Of a stretch of DNA of 13,004 nt, positions 1-6,360 are shown piece by piece. The stretch is from Brachyspira catarrhinii (lineage in GTDB: Bacteria > Spirochaetota > Brachyspiria > Brachyspirales > Brachyspiraceae): assembly GCF_005518285.1 (NCBI RefSeq), contig NZ_SJDU01000022.1, positions 1 through 13,004 of the forward strand, read 5' to 3'. Every line of letters starts with the position of its first letter. Position 1 is the stretch's first letter. The notes under the pieces were generated by a model. The model searched no databases and was not told where the DNA came from. It worked only from the letters and a program-made list of their open reading frames with translations. The translations under genes and the position numbers were made by a program.

Positions 1-36
1 ATAATTATTCTTCGTCTTCTTTCTTTATCTTTGGAT
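1..36. repeat. Left arm of a 36-bp inverted repeat (partner 281-316)
   Basis: The reverse complement of 1-36 matches 281-316 at 35 of 36 positions. Bases 1-26 pair perfectly with 291-316, base 27 mismatches base 290, and 28-36 pair with 281-289. The match stops at base 37/280. It touches the window edge, so the arm may continue to the left. The right arm is the coding end and stop codon of the first gene plus a few bases beyond. Confidence 0.85.
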
Positions 37-312
37 ATAGAAGATATAGAGAGAATATGCGAAGTTAAACTTTACAGAATAAAAGACAAACTCGTATACG
101 CGGGAAAAGACCCAAAAAGAGGAACGGACGAACTCGAAGACGATATTTATCAAAACGAAGACGCTAAAAGCGTAAAGGAAGAGGTTTTTAATAGTCCGCT
201 CAAATCGGTTAAAAAGAGCGAAGATTCGGAAGAAAAATCGACTAAAATGATGAAAAAAACGACTTCTATGAAAAGGATTAATCCAAAGAAAAAGAAAGAA
301 GACGAAGAATAA
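1..312 (+). CDS. 3' end of an unrecognised gene with a Lys/Glu-rich tail (5'-truncated)
   Basis: This frame is open from the first base to a TAA at 310-312, so the gene enters from the left. A TTG at 31 could nominally start it, but no ribosome binding site precedes it and I do not treat it as the start. The visible product is strongly charged. A short segment around DIERICEVKLYRIKDKLVYA could be the end of a folded domain. It is followed by an acidic stretch and a low-complexity tail rich in K, E, S and D that ends PKKKKEDEE. I recognise no domain. The first 36 bases are an inverted copy of 281-316, so the first 12 codons may not belong to the real gene, and trustworthy coding probably begins near base 37. 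The acetyltransferase gene follows 36 bases after the stop. Confidence 0.5.
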   Translation: MIILRLLSLSLDIEDIERICEVKLYRIKDKLVYAGKDPKRGTDELEDDIYQNEDAKSVKEEVFNSPLKSVKKSEDSEEKSTKMMKKTTSMKRINPKKKKEDEE

Positions 313-316
313 TTAT
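281..316. repeat. Right arm of a 36-bp inverted repeat (partner 1-36)
   Basis: This arm lies over the last codons and stop of the first gene and is the reverse complement of 1-36 with one mismatch. The arms are 244 bases apart. That is too far for a terminator stem, and no T-run follows. Confidence 0.85.
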
Positions 317-348
317 GCATAATCAAATTAAAATGCAGAGAAAATTAT

Positions 349-915
349 ATGATAAAATTTTTAGAAATTAAACACGATAACGAAGAAAATAATTTGAAAT
401 ATAAAAACTTTGCAAAAAACTTATATAACGAAGCCTTTCCGATAGAAGAGAGATGGGATTTTGACGCCGTTTTTGAAAATAAATTAAATAATAATTGTAA
501 ATTTTACTCATTTTTGGACGGCGATACTCCGATTGGAATCGCGATAATTTGGACTTTGGAATATTTTAATTTTATCGAATATTTGGCTATTGATAAAAAA
601 TTCAGAGGAAAAAATTACGGCTCAAAAATTTTAACTCAAATTTTGGATTTATTAAAAGACAAATTTGTCGTCATTGAAGTAGAACCGAGCGATTTAAATG
701 AAATTGCAAAAAAGCGCATCGATTGGTATTTGCGTTTTGGTTTTATTCTTGCAGATTACGATTACAATATGCCTTGCTTCGATTACGGTAAAAAAAATTC
801 CGTATTAAGAATGAAAATAATGACTACAAAAAAAATCGAAACTAAAGAAGAACATGACAAGATTACGAATTATTTATACGAGAATATTTATAAACCGAGA
901 TTAGCTCAAATATAA
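349..915 (+). CDS. GNAT-family N-acetyltransferase
   Basis: This is a 188-residue cytoplasmic enzyme of the GNAT fold, expected to move an acetyl group from acetyl-CoA to an amine. The substrate is not predictable. The acetyl-CoA pyrophosphate-binding motif A is clear: beta-strand IEYLAID (77-82), then R86-G-K-N-Y-G91 and the following helix. The later segment WYLRFGFI (126-133) is the usual GNAT motif B region, where a tyrosine/phenylalanine follows the strand VVIEVEP. About 40 residues after motif B form an extra C-terminal stretch ending KPRLAQI. The ATG at 349 has only a weak purine stretch (GAGA near 338) ahead of it, so initiation may rely on readthrough from the preceding gene. The fold assignment is firm and the function open. 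Confidence 0.85.
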   Translation: MIKFLEIKHDNEENNLKYKNFAKNLYNEAFPIEERWDFDAVFENKLNNNCKFYSFLDGDTPIGIAIIWTLEYFNFIEYLAIDKKFRGKNYGSKILTQILDLLKDKFVVIEVEPSDLNEIAKKRIDWYLRFGFILADYDYNMPCFDYGKKNSVLRMKIMTTKKIETKEEHDKITNYLYENIYKPRLAQI

Positions 916-919
916 ATAC

Positions 920-947
920 TTGAAATATATTAATTTATTTGTATAAT
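920..947 (+). promoter_or_regulatory. Sigma-70-type promoter for the LiaF-like gene
   Basis: TTGAAA (920-925) and a perfect TATAAT (942-947) are separated by 16 bases, just after the acetyltransferase stop. Transcription would start near 954, about 30 bases before the ATG at 986. The membrane protein therefore probably has its own transcript. Confidence 0.55.
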
Positions 948-985
948 GCTTTTCAAATTTATTACAACTTTTTAAAGGAGCGGTT

Positions 986-1513
986 ATGCGTTTTTTATCT
1001 TCTGGGATTTTTTGGGGCTTTATAGTAGTTTTATTCGGAATAGGAATTTTGCTTAAAAGCGTTTTCCATATCAACATTCCATTTTTCAAAATATTTGTAG
1101 GAATAGTCGTTATACTTTTTGGAATTTCAATTATATTTGACGCGATAAATTCAAGAAAAAGAGAGACGGTTTTTGCAGATTATAATTTTAATTCGGGAAC
1201 AATTCAAAAAGAATATAATATTGTATTTTCAAAAGCGTCTATGGATGTCGCCAATTTGGATTTTTCAAATTATAACGGAGAGTTTATAAAAATAAATTCC
1301 GTATTTTCAAGCGCCGAAATTTATTTAAGTCGCGATTTTCAATACGAAATAAGAGCCGAAAGCGCATTTGGAACGGTTCGACTGCCAAGCGGAGAAAATG
1401 TTTCTTTTGGAAATATTGCAAGATTAGAAAATTCCGAAAATAGCGAATTAAAGAGAATCAATTTGCATGTAGTTTCCGTTTTTGGCGAGACAAAAATATT
1501 ATATAAAAACTAA
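986..1513 (+). CDS. LiaF-like two-TM membrane protein
   Basis: This 175-residue protein begins with two hydrophobic helices (about residues 7-25 and 30-53) joined by a short loop, the layout of the DUF5668/LiaF N-terminal membrane module. Residues about 65-175 form a soluble beta-rich region with alternating hydrophobic residues and the ending VVSVFGETKIL. This resembles the LiaF C-terminal/toast-rack type domain, where a V-F-G-x-x-x-I-L repeat is typical. LiaF proteins in Firmicutes dampen a cell-envelope stress two-component system. Here no kinase or regulator is adjacent, so an envelope-sensing role is only inferred. The start is well supported by AAAGGAG at 974-980, five bases ahead of ATG. 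The gene converges on the minus-strand operon and overlaps its last gene by 4 bases, with no shared terminator stem. Confidence 0.7.
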   Translation: MRFLSSGIFWGFIVVLFGIGILLKSVFHINIPFFKIFVGIVVILFGISIIFDAINSRKRETVFADYNFNSGTIQKEYNIVFSKASMDVANLDFSNYNGEFIKINSVFSSAEIYLSRDFQYEIRAESAFGTVRLPSGENVSFGNIARLENSENSELKRINLHVVSVFGETKILYKN

Positions 1514-2199
1514 TAAAGATTCAAATAATATTTAAAAAGTTCTTTTTTAGTCGAATATAAACTAACGCCTTTTATCGGGCTTATTTTCAAAGTAATTGTC
1601 GCGATTTTTACTTTCAAATTTTTTAAATCGTTTATCAAAATAAATCTTTCTCTAACGGAATTTATTATTTCGTTTGTAATATCGTTTCTGTTTTTATAAT
1701 GAGTTTTAATATCTTCGCTTTCCTTTAACTCGTAATGCAAATTGGAATCGTTAAGAATTTTAAAAAAATTATTTTCCGTAAATCTGCTTGTAAAAATTAT
1801 GAGTTTTAAACTTTTATAATTTTTAAAAATATCGGCAATCGAATTATTATATTCTATTATTATCAAATCCGTATCTTTTGAACTTTCTTTATTTTTTCTT
1901 TTGCATTTTGAAAAAACATCGGCAATTCCTATATTTTTATCTGCAAAAAGTTTTTTCTTTAAAGATTTGTTTGCCAAAAATTCTTTATTATCAATATCAA
2001 AAGAATCGGCGATTAATTTCCAAAATTCGCTTCTGCTACTCGAATAATACCAAGCGTTTTCTTTCTTGTCTTTTGAAAGCAGATTAAATTTTTCTTTTTG
2101 AGAATATAAAGGCACGGGAAAAATTCCCAATATAAGAATCTTCATTTTATTTGGGAAAAAATTTATATCTTCAAAAATATGTTTTTCTATTTCTTCCAT
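1510..2199 (-). CDS. Uracil-DNA-glycosylase-superfamily-like protein
   Basis: This 229-residue protein looks like a member of the uracil-DNA glycosylase superfamily, nearest in layout to the Mug/deoxyinosine-glycosylase type. Three features fit. The strand and loop LILGIFPVP (22-30) match motif A. WYYSSSRSEFWKLI (50-63) corresponds to the usual Y-Y-x-x-x-R-x-x-F-W element. IGIADVFSKCKR (90-101) is followed by a Ser/Lys-rich stretch and D-L, as in the family's G-(I/L)-x-D-V-x-x-x-C-x-R block. A later strand LKLIIFTSRF (131-140) fits the superfamily core. The usual active-site water-activating residue of classical UDG is not obvious, so catalysis is uncertain. It is the last gene of the minus-strand operon and begins 3 bases after the nuclease gene, with AAAGG about 10 bases upstream. 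M19 is an alternative start, but it lacks a ribosome binding site. Confidence 0.6.
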   Translation of the reverse strand: MEEIEKHIFEDINFFPNKMKILILGIFPVPLYSQKEKFNLLSKDKKENAWYYSSSRSEFWKLIADSFDIDNKEFLANKSLKKKLFADKNIGIADVFSKCKRKNKESSKDTDLIIIEYNNSIADIFKNYKSLKLIIFTSRFTENNFFKILNDSNLHYELKESEDIKTHYKNRNDITNEIINSVRERFILINDLKNLKVKIATITLKISPIKGVSLYSTKKELFKYYLNLY

Positions 2200-2202
2200 T
2201 AA

Positions 2203-2808
2203 TTATTTGCCTTTGCATACTCTGTTGGAAACTTCGTCAAAACCTTCTTCAATCGTTAGTCCCCAAGCGGTTTTTATTTTGAACCATTCTCGCACATATT
2301 CGCATTGATATTCTTTATTCGCAGGAAGCCAATCGACAGGAGATTTGTCGCTTTTATTTCTGTTTGCGCTTTTTGATACGGCGATTAAATGATTGTCATA
2401 TTTCAAATAATTATAATATCTGTTTTTCTTTTTCTTGCTCCAATTACTCGCTCCGTTGATATAGGCGTTTTTTAAAGGAACTAAATGGTCAATATCCAAG
2501 TCGCTCGGGTTGGTAAAATATTTTCCAGTGTATTTATCGAACCATTTGCCCGAAATCACTTTATTATTTGAGATTACGGGCTTTATTAAAGATTCTTCCG
2601 CCAATACTTCATGCCTTGTGTTTAATCCGTCTCCGTCTTCGTCAATCCAATTTCCCCAATCTTCCCTGTTATATTCTCCGCCAATATCGTCTTTATAAAT
2701 ATTTTGATAATAATAGTATAAAGCGAAAATTATAATTATTAATAAAATATAAATCGGAGATGATTTTTTTCTTTTATTCTTTTTCTTTATTTTATTTATT
2801 ATAGCCAT
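2203..2808 (-). CDS. Membrane-anchored HNH endonuclease (DUF1524-like)
   Basis: This 201-residue protein has a very basic N-terminus (KIKKKNKRKK), then one hydrophobic helix (about 19-35). By the positive-inside rule it is an N-in anchor with the catalytic part outside the cytoplasm. The ectodomain carries W-x-D-E-D-G-D-G-x-N-T-R-x-E-V-L (54-69), a D-x-D-x-D-G calcium-loop-like element that precedes the nuclease core in secreted HNH proteins of this family. The core is D-I-D-H-L-V-P-L (105-112), with H108 the likely general base, and N-H-L-I-A-V-S-x-x-A-N-R-x-K (139-152) supplies the second half of the beta-beta-alpha-metal site. D-W-L-P (159-162) and a C-terminal Cys pair (C169, C198) follow. 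The predicted activity is metal-dependent DNA (possibly RNA) cleavage at the cell surface or periplasm. The gene is cotranscribed with the peptidase upstream (9-base gap) and the glycosylase-like gene downstream. Confidence 0.85.
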   Translation of the reverse strand: MAIINKIKKKNKRKKSSPIYILLIIIIFALYYYYQNIYKDDIGGEYNREDWGNWIDEDGDGLNTRHEVLAEESLIKPVISNNKVISGKWFDKYTGKYFTNPSDLDIDHLVPLKNAYINGASNWSKKKKNRYYNYLKYDNHLIAVSKSANRNKSDKSPVDWLPANKEYQCEYVREWFKIKTAWGLTIEEGFDEVSNRVCKGK

Positions 2809-2817
2809 TTCTTATCG

Positions 2818-3927
2818 TCATAAAACTATTAAATCGGTAGGCGTATCGTTCATTGAAACTCCGCCGTCTTTTGTCACTATAACCATATTTTCAATTCTAA
2901 CTCCGCCCAAATCTGGAATATATATTCCTGGTTCCACAGTCACTATAGCTCCTCCTTCCAATATATTGTCGACTATCGGAGATAATCTTGGAGATTCATG
3001 AATTTCTATTCCGACTCCATGCCCCAAACTATGTCCGAAATATTGTCCGTATCCGTTCGATTTTATAATCTCTCTTGCTTCGTTATCCGCTTCTTTTCCC
3101 GAGATTCCCGAATGTATCGCCTCGATTCCTTTTTTATGCGCTTCTCTGACTATGTTATATATTTTAGACATTTCTTCAAAATTATTTCCTTTGCCAAAAA
3201 AGAAAGTTCTCGTTATGTCGCTTTTATAACCTTCTCTCGATAAACCGAAATCCATAAGAATGTTGTCTCCCAATTTTAATTTTCTATCGGAAGGCATTCC
3301 ATGAGGAAGAGATGTTCGCTCGCCAAAAAGAAGTATCGTGTCGAAAGCCGTTTTATCTCCGCCTTCTTTTCTCATTTGATATTCCAATTCCGCCGCCAAT
3401 TCTCTTTCGGACATATCCTCTTTTACGAAAGCCAAAGTTTTTGTCATCGCTCTTTCAGCCATATTCAAATTATCTTTCAAAATTTTTATCTCTTCTTTTT
3501 CTTTCGCTATTCTTATATTGTCTATATTCGCCTTATTTACCGAAATTTTTATCGAAGAATTAATCATAGCCGAAACTATATTTTCGTAATCGGATAAATA
3601 GAGTCCGTTTTTCGCTATCGTAATTTTTTTAACTTTTATCGACTTTAGCAAATCTACCAAAGCGTTTTCGTAATTATTTGCGACAAGCACAACGGAAGTT
3701 TTATGAGTAACTTTTATCGCCTGCTCGAAATATCTCGAATCTACAAGCAAATATCTTTTTGAATTATGAACTAAAAGCCATCCCGCAGTTCCCCTAAAAC
3801 CCGTCAAATAAAATATATTTTCGTTTTTGGTTATAAGAACAGTTTCGTTCGTCAAATCGGTTAATCTTTTAATTCTGTTATCGTAATCGAATTTTTTATT
3901 TTCTTTACTTTCCGTTATTTTTAGCAT
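2818..3927 (-). CDS. Xaa-Pro aminopeptidase, M24 family
   Basis: This 369-residue cytosolic metallopeptidase has the usual two-domain plan: an N-terminal creatinase-type domain (about 1-140) and a C-terminal pita-bread catalytic domain. All five dinuclear-metal ligands are visible: D226 and D237 (MDFG...SDITRTF), H303 (GHSLGHGVG), E332 (TVEPGIY) and E346 (VRIEN). The supporting histidines H209 (LPHGMP) and H310 (IEIHESP) are also present. It should remove N-terminal residues preceding proline from peptides. The size matches the short PepQ/YqhT/YpdF-like group rather than the longer PepP, so I give no symbol. The ATG at 3927 follows AAAGGA about 12 bases upstream, a slightly long spacing. It is the first gene of the minus-strand operon and is served by a full-consensus promoter about 60 bases upstream. 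Confidence 0.93.
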   Translation of the reverse strand: MLKITESKENKKFDYDNRIKRLTDLTNETVLITKNENIFYLTGFRGTAGWLLVHNSKRYLLVDSRYFEQAIKVTHKTSVVLVANNYENALVDLLKSIKVKKITIAKNGLYLSDYENIVSAMINSSIKISVNKANIDNIRIAKEKEEIKILKDNLNMAERAMTKTLAFVKEDMSERELAAELEYQMRKEGGDKTAFDTILLFGERTSLPHGMPSDRKLKLGDNILMDFGLSREGYKSDITRTFFFGKGNNFEEMSKIYNIVREAHKKGIEAIHSGISGKEADNEAREIIKSNGYGQYFGHSLGHGVGIEIHESPRLSPIVDNILEGGAIVTVEPGIYIPDLGGVRIENMVIVTKDGGVSMNDTPTDLIVL

Positions 3928-3986
3928 TTTTATTTTATGTCCTTTTTCAATTTAAGATTATTAAAAAATTTTTATGGTAAATGTAT

Positions 3987-4015
3987 ATTATACTTAAAAT
4001 GAAAATTTTTGTCAA
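3987..4015 (-). promoter_or_regulatory. Full-consensus sigma-70 promoter for the minus-strand operon
   Basis: On the minus strand TTGACA (4015-4010) and TATAAT (3992-3987) are separated by exactly 17 bases, a perfect match to the housekeeping sigma-70 consensus. Transcription would start near 3980, giving a leader of about 50 bases before the peptidase ATG. This implies strong, probably constitutive expression unless something covers the site. Confidence 0.8.
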
Positions 4016-4098
4016 AAAGAATATATCATAAAATAATTTTATTATTTAAAATAAAGAATTATAATCTATTTGTGGCATAATTTTAGATTTTTTAACTA

Positions 4099-4127
4099 TT
4101 CAAATATTTAAAAATAAATTATATAAT
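4099..4127 (+). promoter_or_regulatory. Possible promoter for the rpiR-type regulator gene
   Basis: TTCAAA (4099-4104), a 17-base spacer and a perfect TATAAT (4122-4127) give a plausible promoter about 75 bases ahead of the regulator ATG. The -35 box matches only four of six bases. A second TATAAT lies at 4136-4141 without a good -35 partner. In such AT-rich DNA the choice is uncertain. Confidence 0.35.
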
Positions 4128-4200
4128 ATTATCATTATAATAGCATAACCTTAAAAAATAAAAAGAATTATATTATAAATTAGTAATTGAGGGTTCTAAA

Positions 4201-5052
4201 ATGGTAATTGAGTATTCGTGCCAAGATATAATACAGAAGAGGATGGATGGACTTACAAATACGGAAAAAAAGATAGCCGTTTACATACTAAAAAATTACG
4301 ACAGAGTTTTAGAATATAATATTTCCGAATTAGCTGAAAATGTAGGCGTAAGCGATGCTTCAATAGTCAGATTTTGCAAAAATATCGGATATAAAGGATA
4401 TCAAGATTTTAGGATTAATGCGGCTAAATATATATTGCCAAAAGAGAAACATTTTAATCCTATACTCGAAAAAAACGATAGCGTAGAAACTATATATAAT
4501 AAAATATTTAATTCGGATATTTCCGTTTTAGAAAAAACATTATTTGAATTGGATATAGAAATATTGAATAAAACTGCGGATGTTATAATAAATGCAGATA
4601 AAATAATTCTATTCGGAAGCGGCGCAAGTCTATTAGTCGCCAAGGATGCTTTGCATAAGTTAATAAAAATAGGCATCATGGTCTATGTATACGAAGATGT
4701 AGATTTACAACTTATGTCTTCGTCTTTATTATCTAAAAATGATGTCGCAATAGGCGTGTCGCATTCTGGCAGTAATAGAAATGTAATAAAGTGCATAAAA
4801 AATGCAAAATATAACGGAGCTTTTTCCATAGCTATAGTTGGAAGAGATAAAAGTCCTTTGTCAAAAATATCAGATATTTCAATACATACCGCTTACGAAA
4901 AAAATATATTTCAGTCGGAATCTGTAAGCACAAGAATCGCTCAATTAGCTTTAATAGACGCTATAGTTGCCGTAATAGCTTTTAAAAATTATGAATTCTC
5001 TTATAACTCTATTCAAAAAACCAGAATGGCTACATCTGACAATAAATTATAA
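4201..5052 (+). CDS. RpiR/MurR-family transcriptional regulator (HTH + SIS)
   Basis: This 283-residue DNA-binding regulator has an N-terminal RpiR-type helix-turn-helix domain (1-77, with ISELAENVGVSDASIVRFCK as the recognition unit) and a C-terminal SIS sugar-phosphate-binding domain (about 120-260). SIS signatures are FGSGAS (138-143), GVSHSGSN (185-192) and SVSTRIAQL (241-249). Members usually sense a phosphorylated sugar intermediate and repress or activate neighbouring catabolic genes. The downstream operon encodes a sugar-type kinase and aldolase, so its phosphorylated product is the obvious candidate effector (inference). The ATG at 4201 is set by GAGGG at 4189-4193. The gene stands alone, separated from the catabolic operon by 210 bases that contain twin palindromes and a promoter, and it is divergent from the peptidase operon. 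Confidence 0.92.
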   Translation: MVIEYSCQDIIQKRMDGLTNTEKKIAVYILKNYDRVLEYNISELAENVGVSDASIVRFCKNIGYKGYQDFRINAAKYILPKEKHFNPILEKNDSVETIYNKIFNSDISVLEKTLFELDIEILNKTADVIINADKIILFGSGASLLVAKDALHKLIKIGIMVYVYEDVDLQLMSSSLLSKNDVAIGVSHSGSNRNVIKCIKNAKYNGAFSIAIVGRDKSPLSKISDISIHTAYEKNIFQSESVSTRIAQLALIDAIVAVIAFKNYEFSYNSIQKTRMATSDNKL

Positions 5053-5174
5053 TAAACTATTTTTTATAAAATTAATAACATCTTCATTAATCTAACATAT
5101 AAAAATATATAAAATTTTGTTATTTTCATAAAAAACTATCAATTATTGTTTCTTTTATTTCTGAAAATTAAAAT

Positions 5175-5197
5175 TTTTTGAATTTTTTTTTCAAAAA
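5175..5197. promoter_or_regulatory. Upstream operator-like palindrome (distal site)
   Basis: TTTTTGAA (5175-5182) and TTCAAAAA (5190-5197) form an interrupted palindrome around a T7 spacer. The central 17 bases (5178-5194) match the second palindrome at 5201-5217 in 15 of 17 positions. The site lies just upstream of the predicted -35 box. Confidence 0.6.
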
Positions 5198-5200
5198 CTA

Positions 5201-5217
5201 TTGAAATTTATTTTCAA
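5201..5217. promoter_or_regulatory. Operator-like palindrome overlapping the -35 box (proximal site)
   Basis: TTGAAA-N5-TTTCAA is a perfect 6-bp inverted repeat whose left half is the predicted -35 hexamer. Its start is 23 bp from that of the distal copy. A bound protein would block RNA polymerase. The adjacent RpiR-type regulator is the natural candidate. Confidence 0.65.
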
Positions 5218-5229
5218 ATATGTTATACT
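5201..5229 (+). promoter_or_regulatory. Promoter of the catabolic operon
   Basis: TTGAAA (5201-5206), 17 bases and TATACT (5224-5229) fit a sigma-70 promoter. The start would be near 5236, leaving a leader of about 27 bases that carries GGAGG (5252-5256) six bases before the ATG at 5263. Confidence 0.65.
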
Positions 5230-5262
5230 ATATGCATAACGATATTTTATTGGAGGATAAAA

Positions 5263-6300
5263 ATGAAAGCGGTTATTCTTTACGGACCAAATAATTTTGA
5301 TTCTGGCGAATTTGAGAAACCTCAAATTGGAGATAACGATATTTTATTAAAAATGAAAAGCGCCGCTATATGCGGAACAGATATCCGTATTTTAGAAGGC
5401 AAAAAAACTAAAGGCGTTAGATACCCTTCTATCATAGGACATGAAATATGCGGTATAGTAGACGAAGTAGGCAAAAATGTTAAATATTATAATGTCGGCG
5501 ATAAAGTCTCTATAGCTAATGTTATGCCTTGTAAATCATGTCATAGTTGTTTAACGGGTAGAGAAAATGCATGTCTAAATAGAAAGGCTATAGGATATGA
5601 ATATAACGGAGGATTTGCTGAATATGTTCTTATCCCAGATATATTTGTAGAAGGCGGAAATGTGGTAAAACTTCCTGAAAATGTATCTTTTGAAGAAGGC
5701 GCTCTTATAGAACCTTTGGCATGTTGTATAAGAGGAATGAAAAATGCTGGAACTGGATTTAATGATACGGTTTTAATATTAGGAGCTGGTCCTATAGGAT
5801 TGATGCATTTACAACTTTCAAAAATAGCGGGGGCAAAACAAGTAATAGTAAGCGAACCTATAAATTCAAGGAGAGAAAAAGCTTTAAAACTTGGAGCCGA
5901 CCGTGTAGTAAATCCAAATGAAGAAGATTTGTCGGAAATTATAATGAGCATGACAGACGGAATAGGCGCTGATATTATAATAATGGCTATAGGCGTTCCA
6001 GCTATAGTAAATTCTACAATTAAACTATGTAGGAAAGGCGGAACGGTAAACTTATTCGCGGGTTTTGCTGGAACGGGCGAATCCTCCATAGAGGTAAACG
6101 CTATTCATTATAACGAAATAACTCTTAACGGAAGCACCGCTTATAAGAGAGAAGATTATTTTCAGTCAAGAGATATAGTCGTAAGCAAAAAAATAAATCT
6201 AAAAGAAATCGTAACGCATAGATTTAAAATAGATGAATTTAAGAAAGCGTATGAAGTATGCAAAAGCGGAGAAGGACTCAAGGTTATAATAGAACCTTAA
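5263..6300 (+). CDS. Zinc-dependent MDR dehydrogenase (polyol/sugar-acid type)
   Basis: This 345-residue NAD(P)-dependent alcohol dehydrogenase belongs to the medium-chain, zinc-containing family (sorbitol, threonine, L-idonate and L-galactonate dehydrogenase relatives). Catalytic-zinc ligands are C37 (ICGTD), H60-E61 (GHE) and E150 (LIEPLAC). Structural-zinc cysteines are C90, C93, C96 and C104. The Rossmann motif GAGPIG (174-179) and the family length are intact. It should oxidise a secondary hydroxyl of the pathway substrate to a ketone, or run the reverse reaction. Sequence alone cannot tell which carbon or substrate. As the first gene of the operon it probably catalyses an early step, making the keto compound that the downstream kinase phosphorylates. 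The strong GGAGG six bases before ATG settles the start. Confidence 0.92.
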   Translation: MKAVILYGPNNFDSGEFEKPQIGDNDILLKMKSAAICGTDIRILEGKKTKGVRYPSIIGHEICGIVDEVGKNVKYYNVGDKVSIANVMPCKSCHSCLTGRENACLNRKAIGYEYNGGFAEYVLIPDIFVEGGNVVKLPENVSFEEGALIEPLACCIRGMKNAGTGFNDTVLILGAGPIGLMHLQLSKIAGAKQVIVSEPINSRREKALKLGADRVVNPNEEDLSEIIMSMTDGIGADIIIMAIGVPAIVNSTIKLCRKGGTVNLFAGFAGTGESSIEVNAIHYNEITLNGSTAYKREDYFQSRDIVVSKKINLKEIVTHRFKIDEFKKAYEVCKSGEGLKVIIEP

Positions 6301-6360
6301 GATTAATTAATTAGCCTTAAATAAATTTTAATAAATAAAAAATAAACGGAGGAAAAAATT

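Noticed and set aside
31..312. Complete small gene starting at TTG 31
   Set aside because: The frame is open to base 1, there is no ribosome binding site before the TTG, and the first 36 bases belong to an inverted repeat. It is better read as the tail of a gene truncated at the left.
920..956. TTGAAA...TTTCAA near the LiaF-like promoter as another operator copy
   Set aside because: The half-sites are 25 bases apart instead of 5, so it does not match the 17-bp palindrome; the TTGAAA is explained as a -35 box.
1500..1530. Bidirectional terminator between the convergent LiaF-like and glycosylase-like genes
   Set aside because: The genes overlap by 4 bases and I see no stem-loop there; transcripts probably run into each other.
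3928..4200. Small RNA, tRNA or CRISPR in the AT-rich intergenic region
   Set aside because: No cloverleaf, repeat array or stable GC-containing stem is visible; promoter elements explain the region adequately.
5541..6089. 182-codon open frame on the minus strand inside the dehydrogenase gene
   Set aside because: It lies fully antisense to a gene with all family motifs, has no ribosome binding site and shows no recognisable domain; it is a composition shadow.
6280..6298. Hairpin AAGGTT-N7-AACCTT at the end of the dehydrogenase gene as a terminator
   Set aside because: The stem is only 6 bp, overlaps the last codons, and is followed by A-rich sequence without a T-run; the next genes clearly continue the operon.
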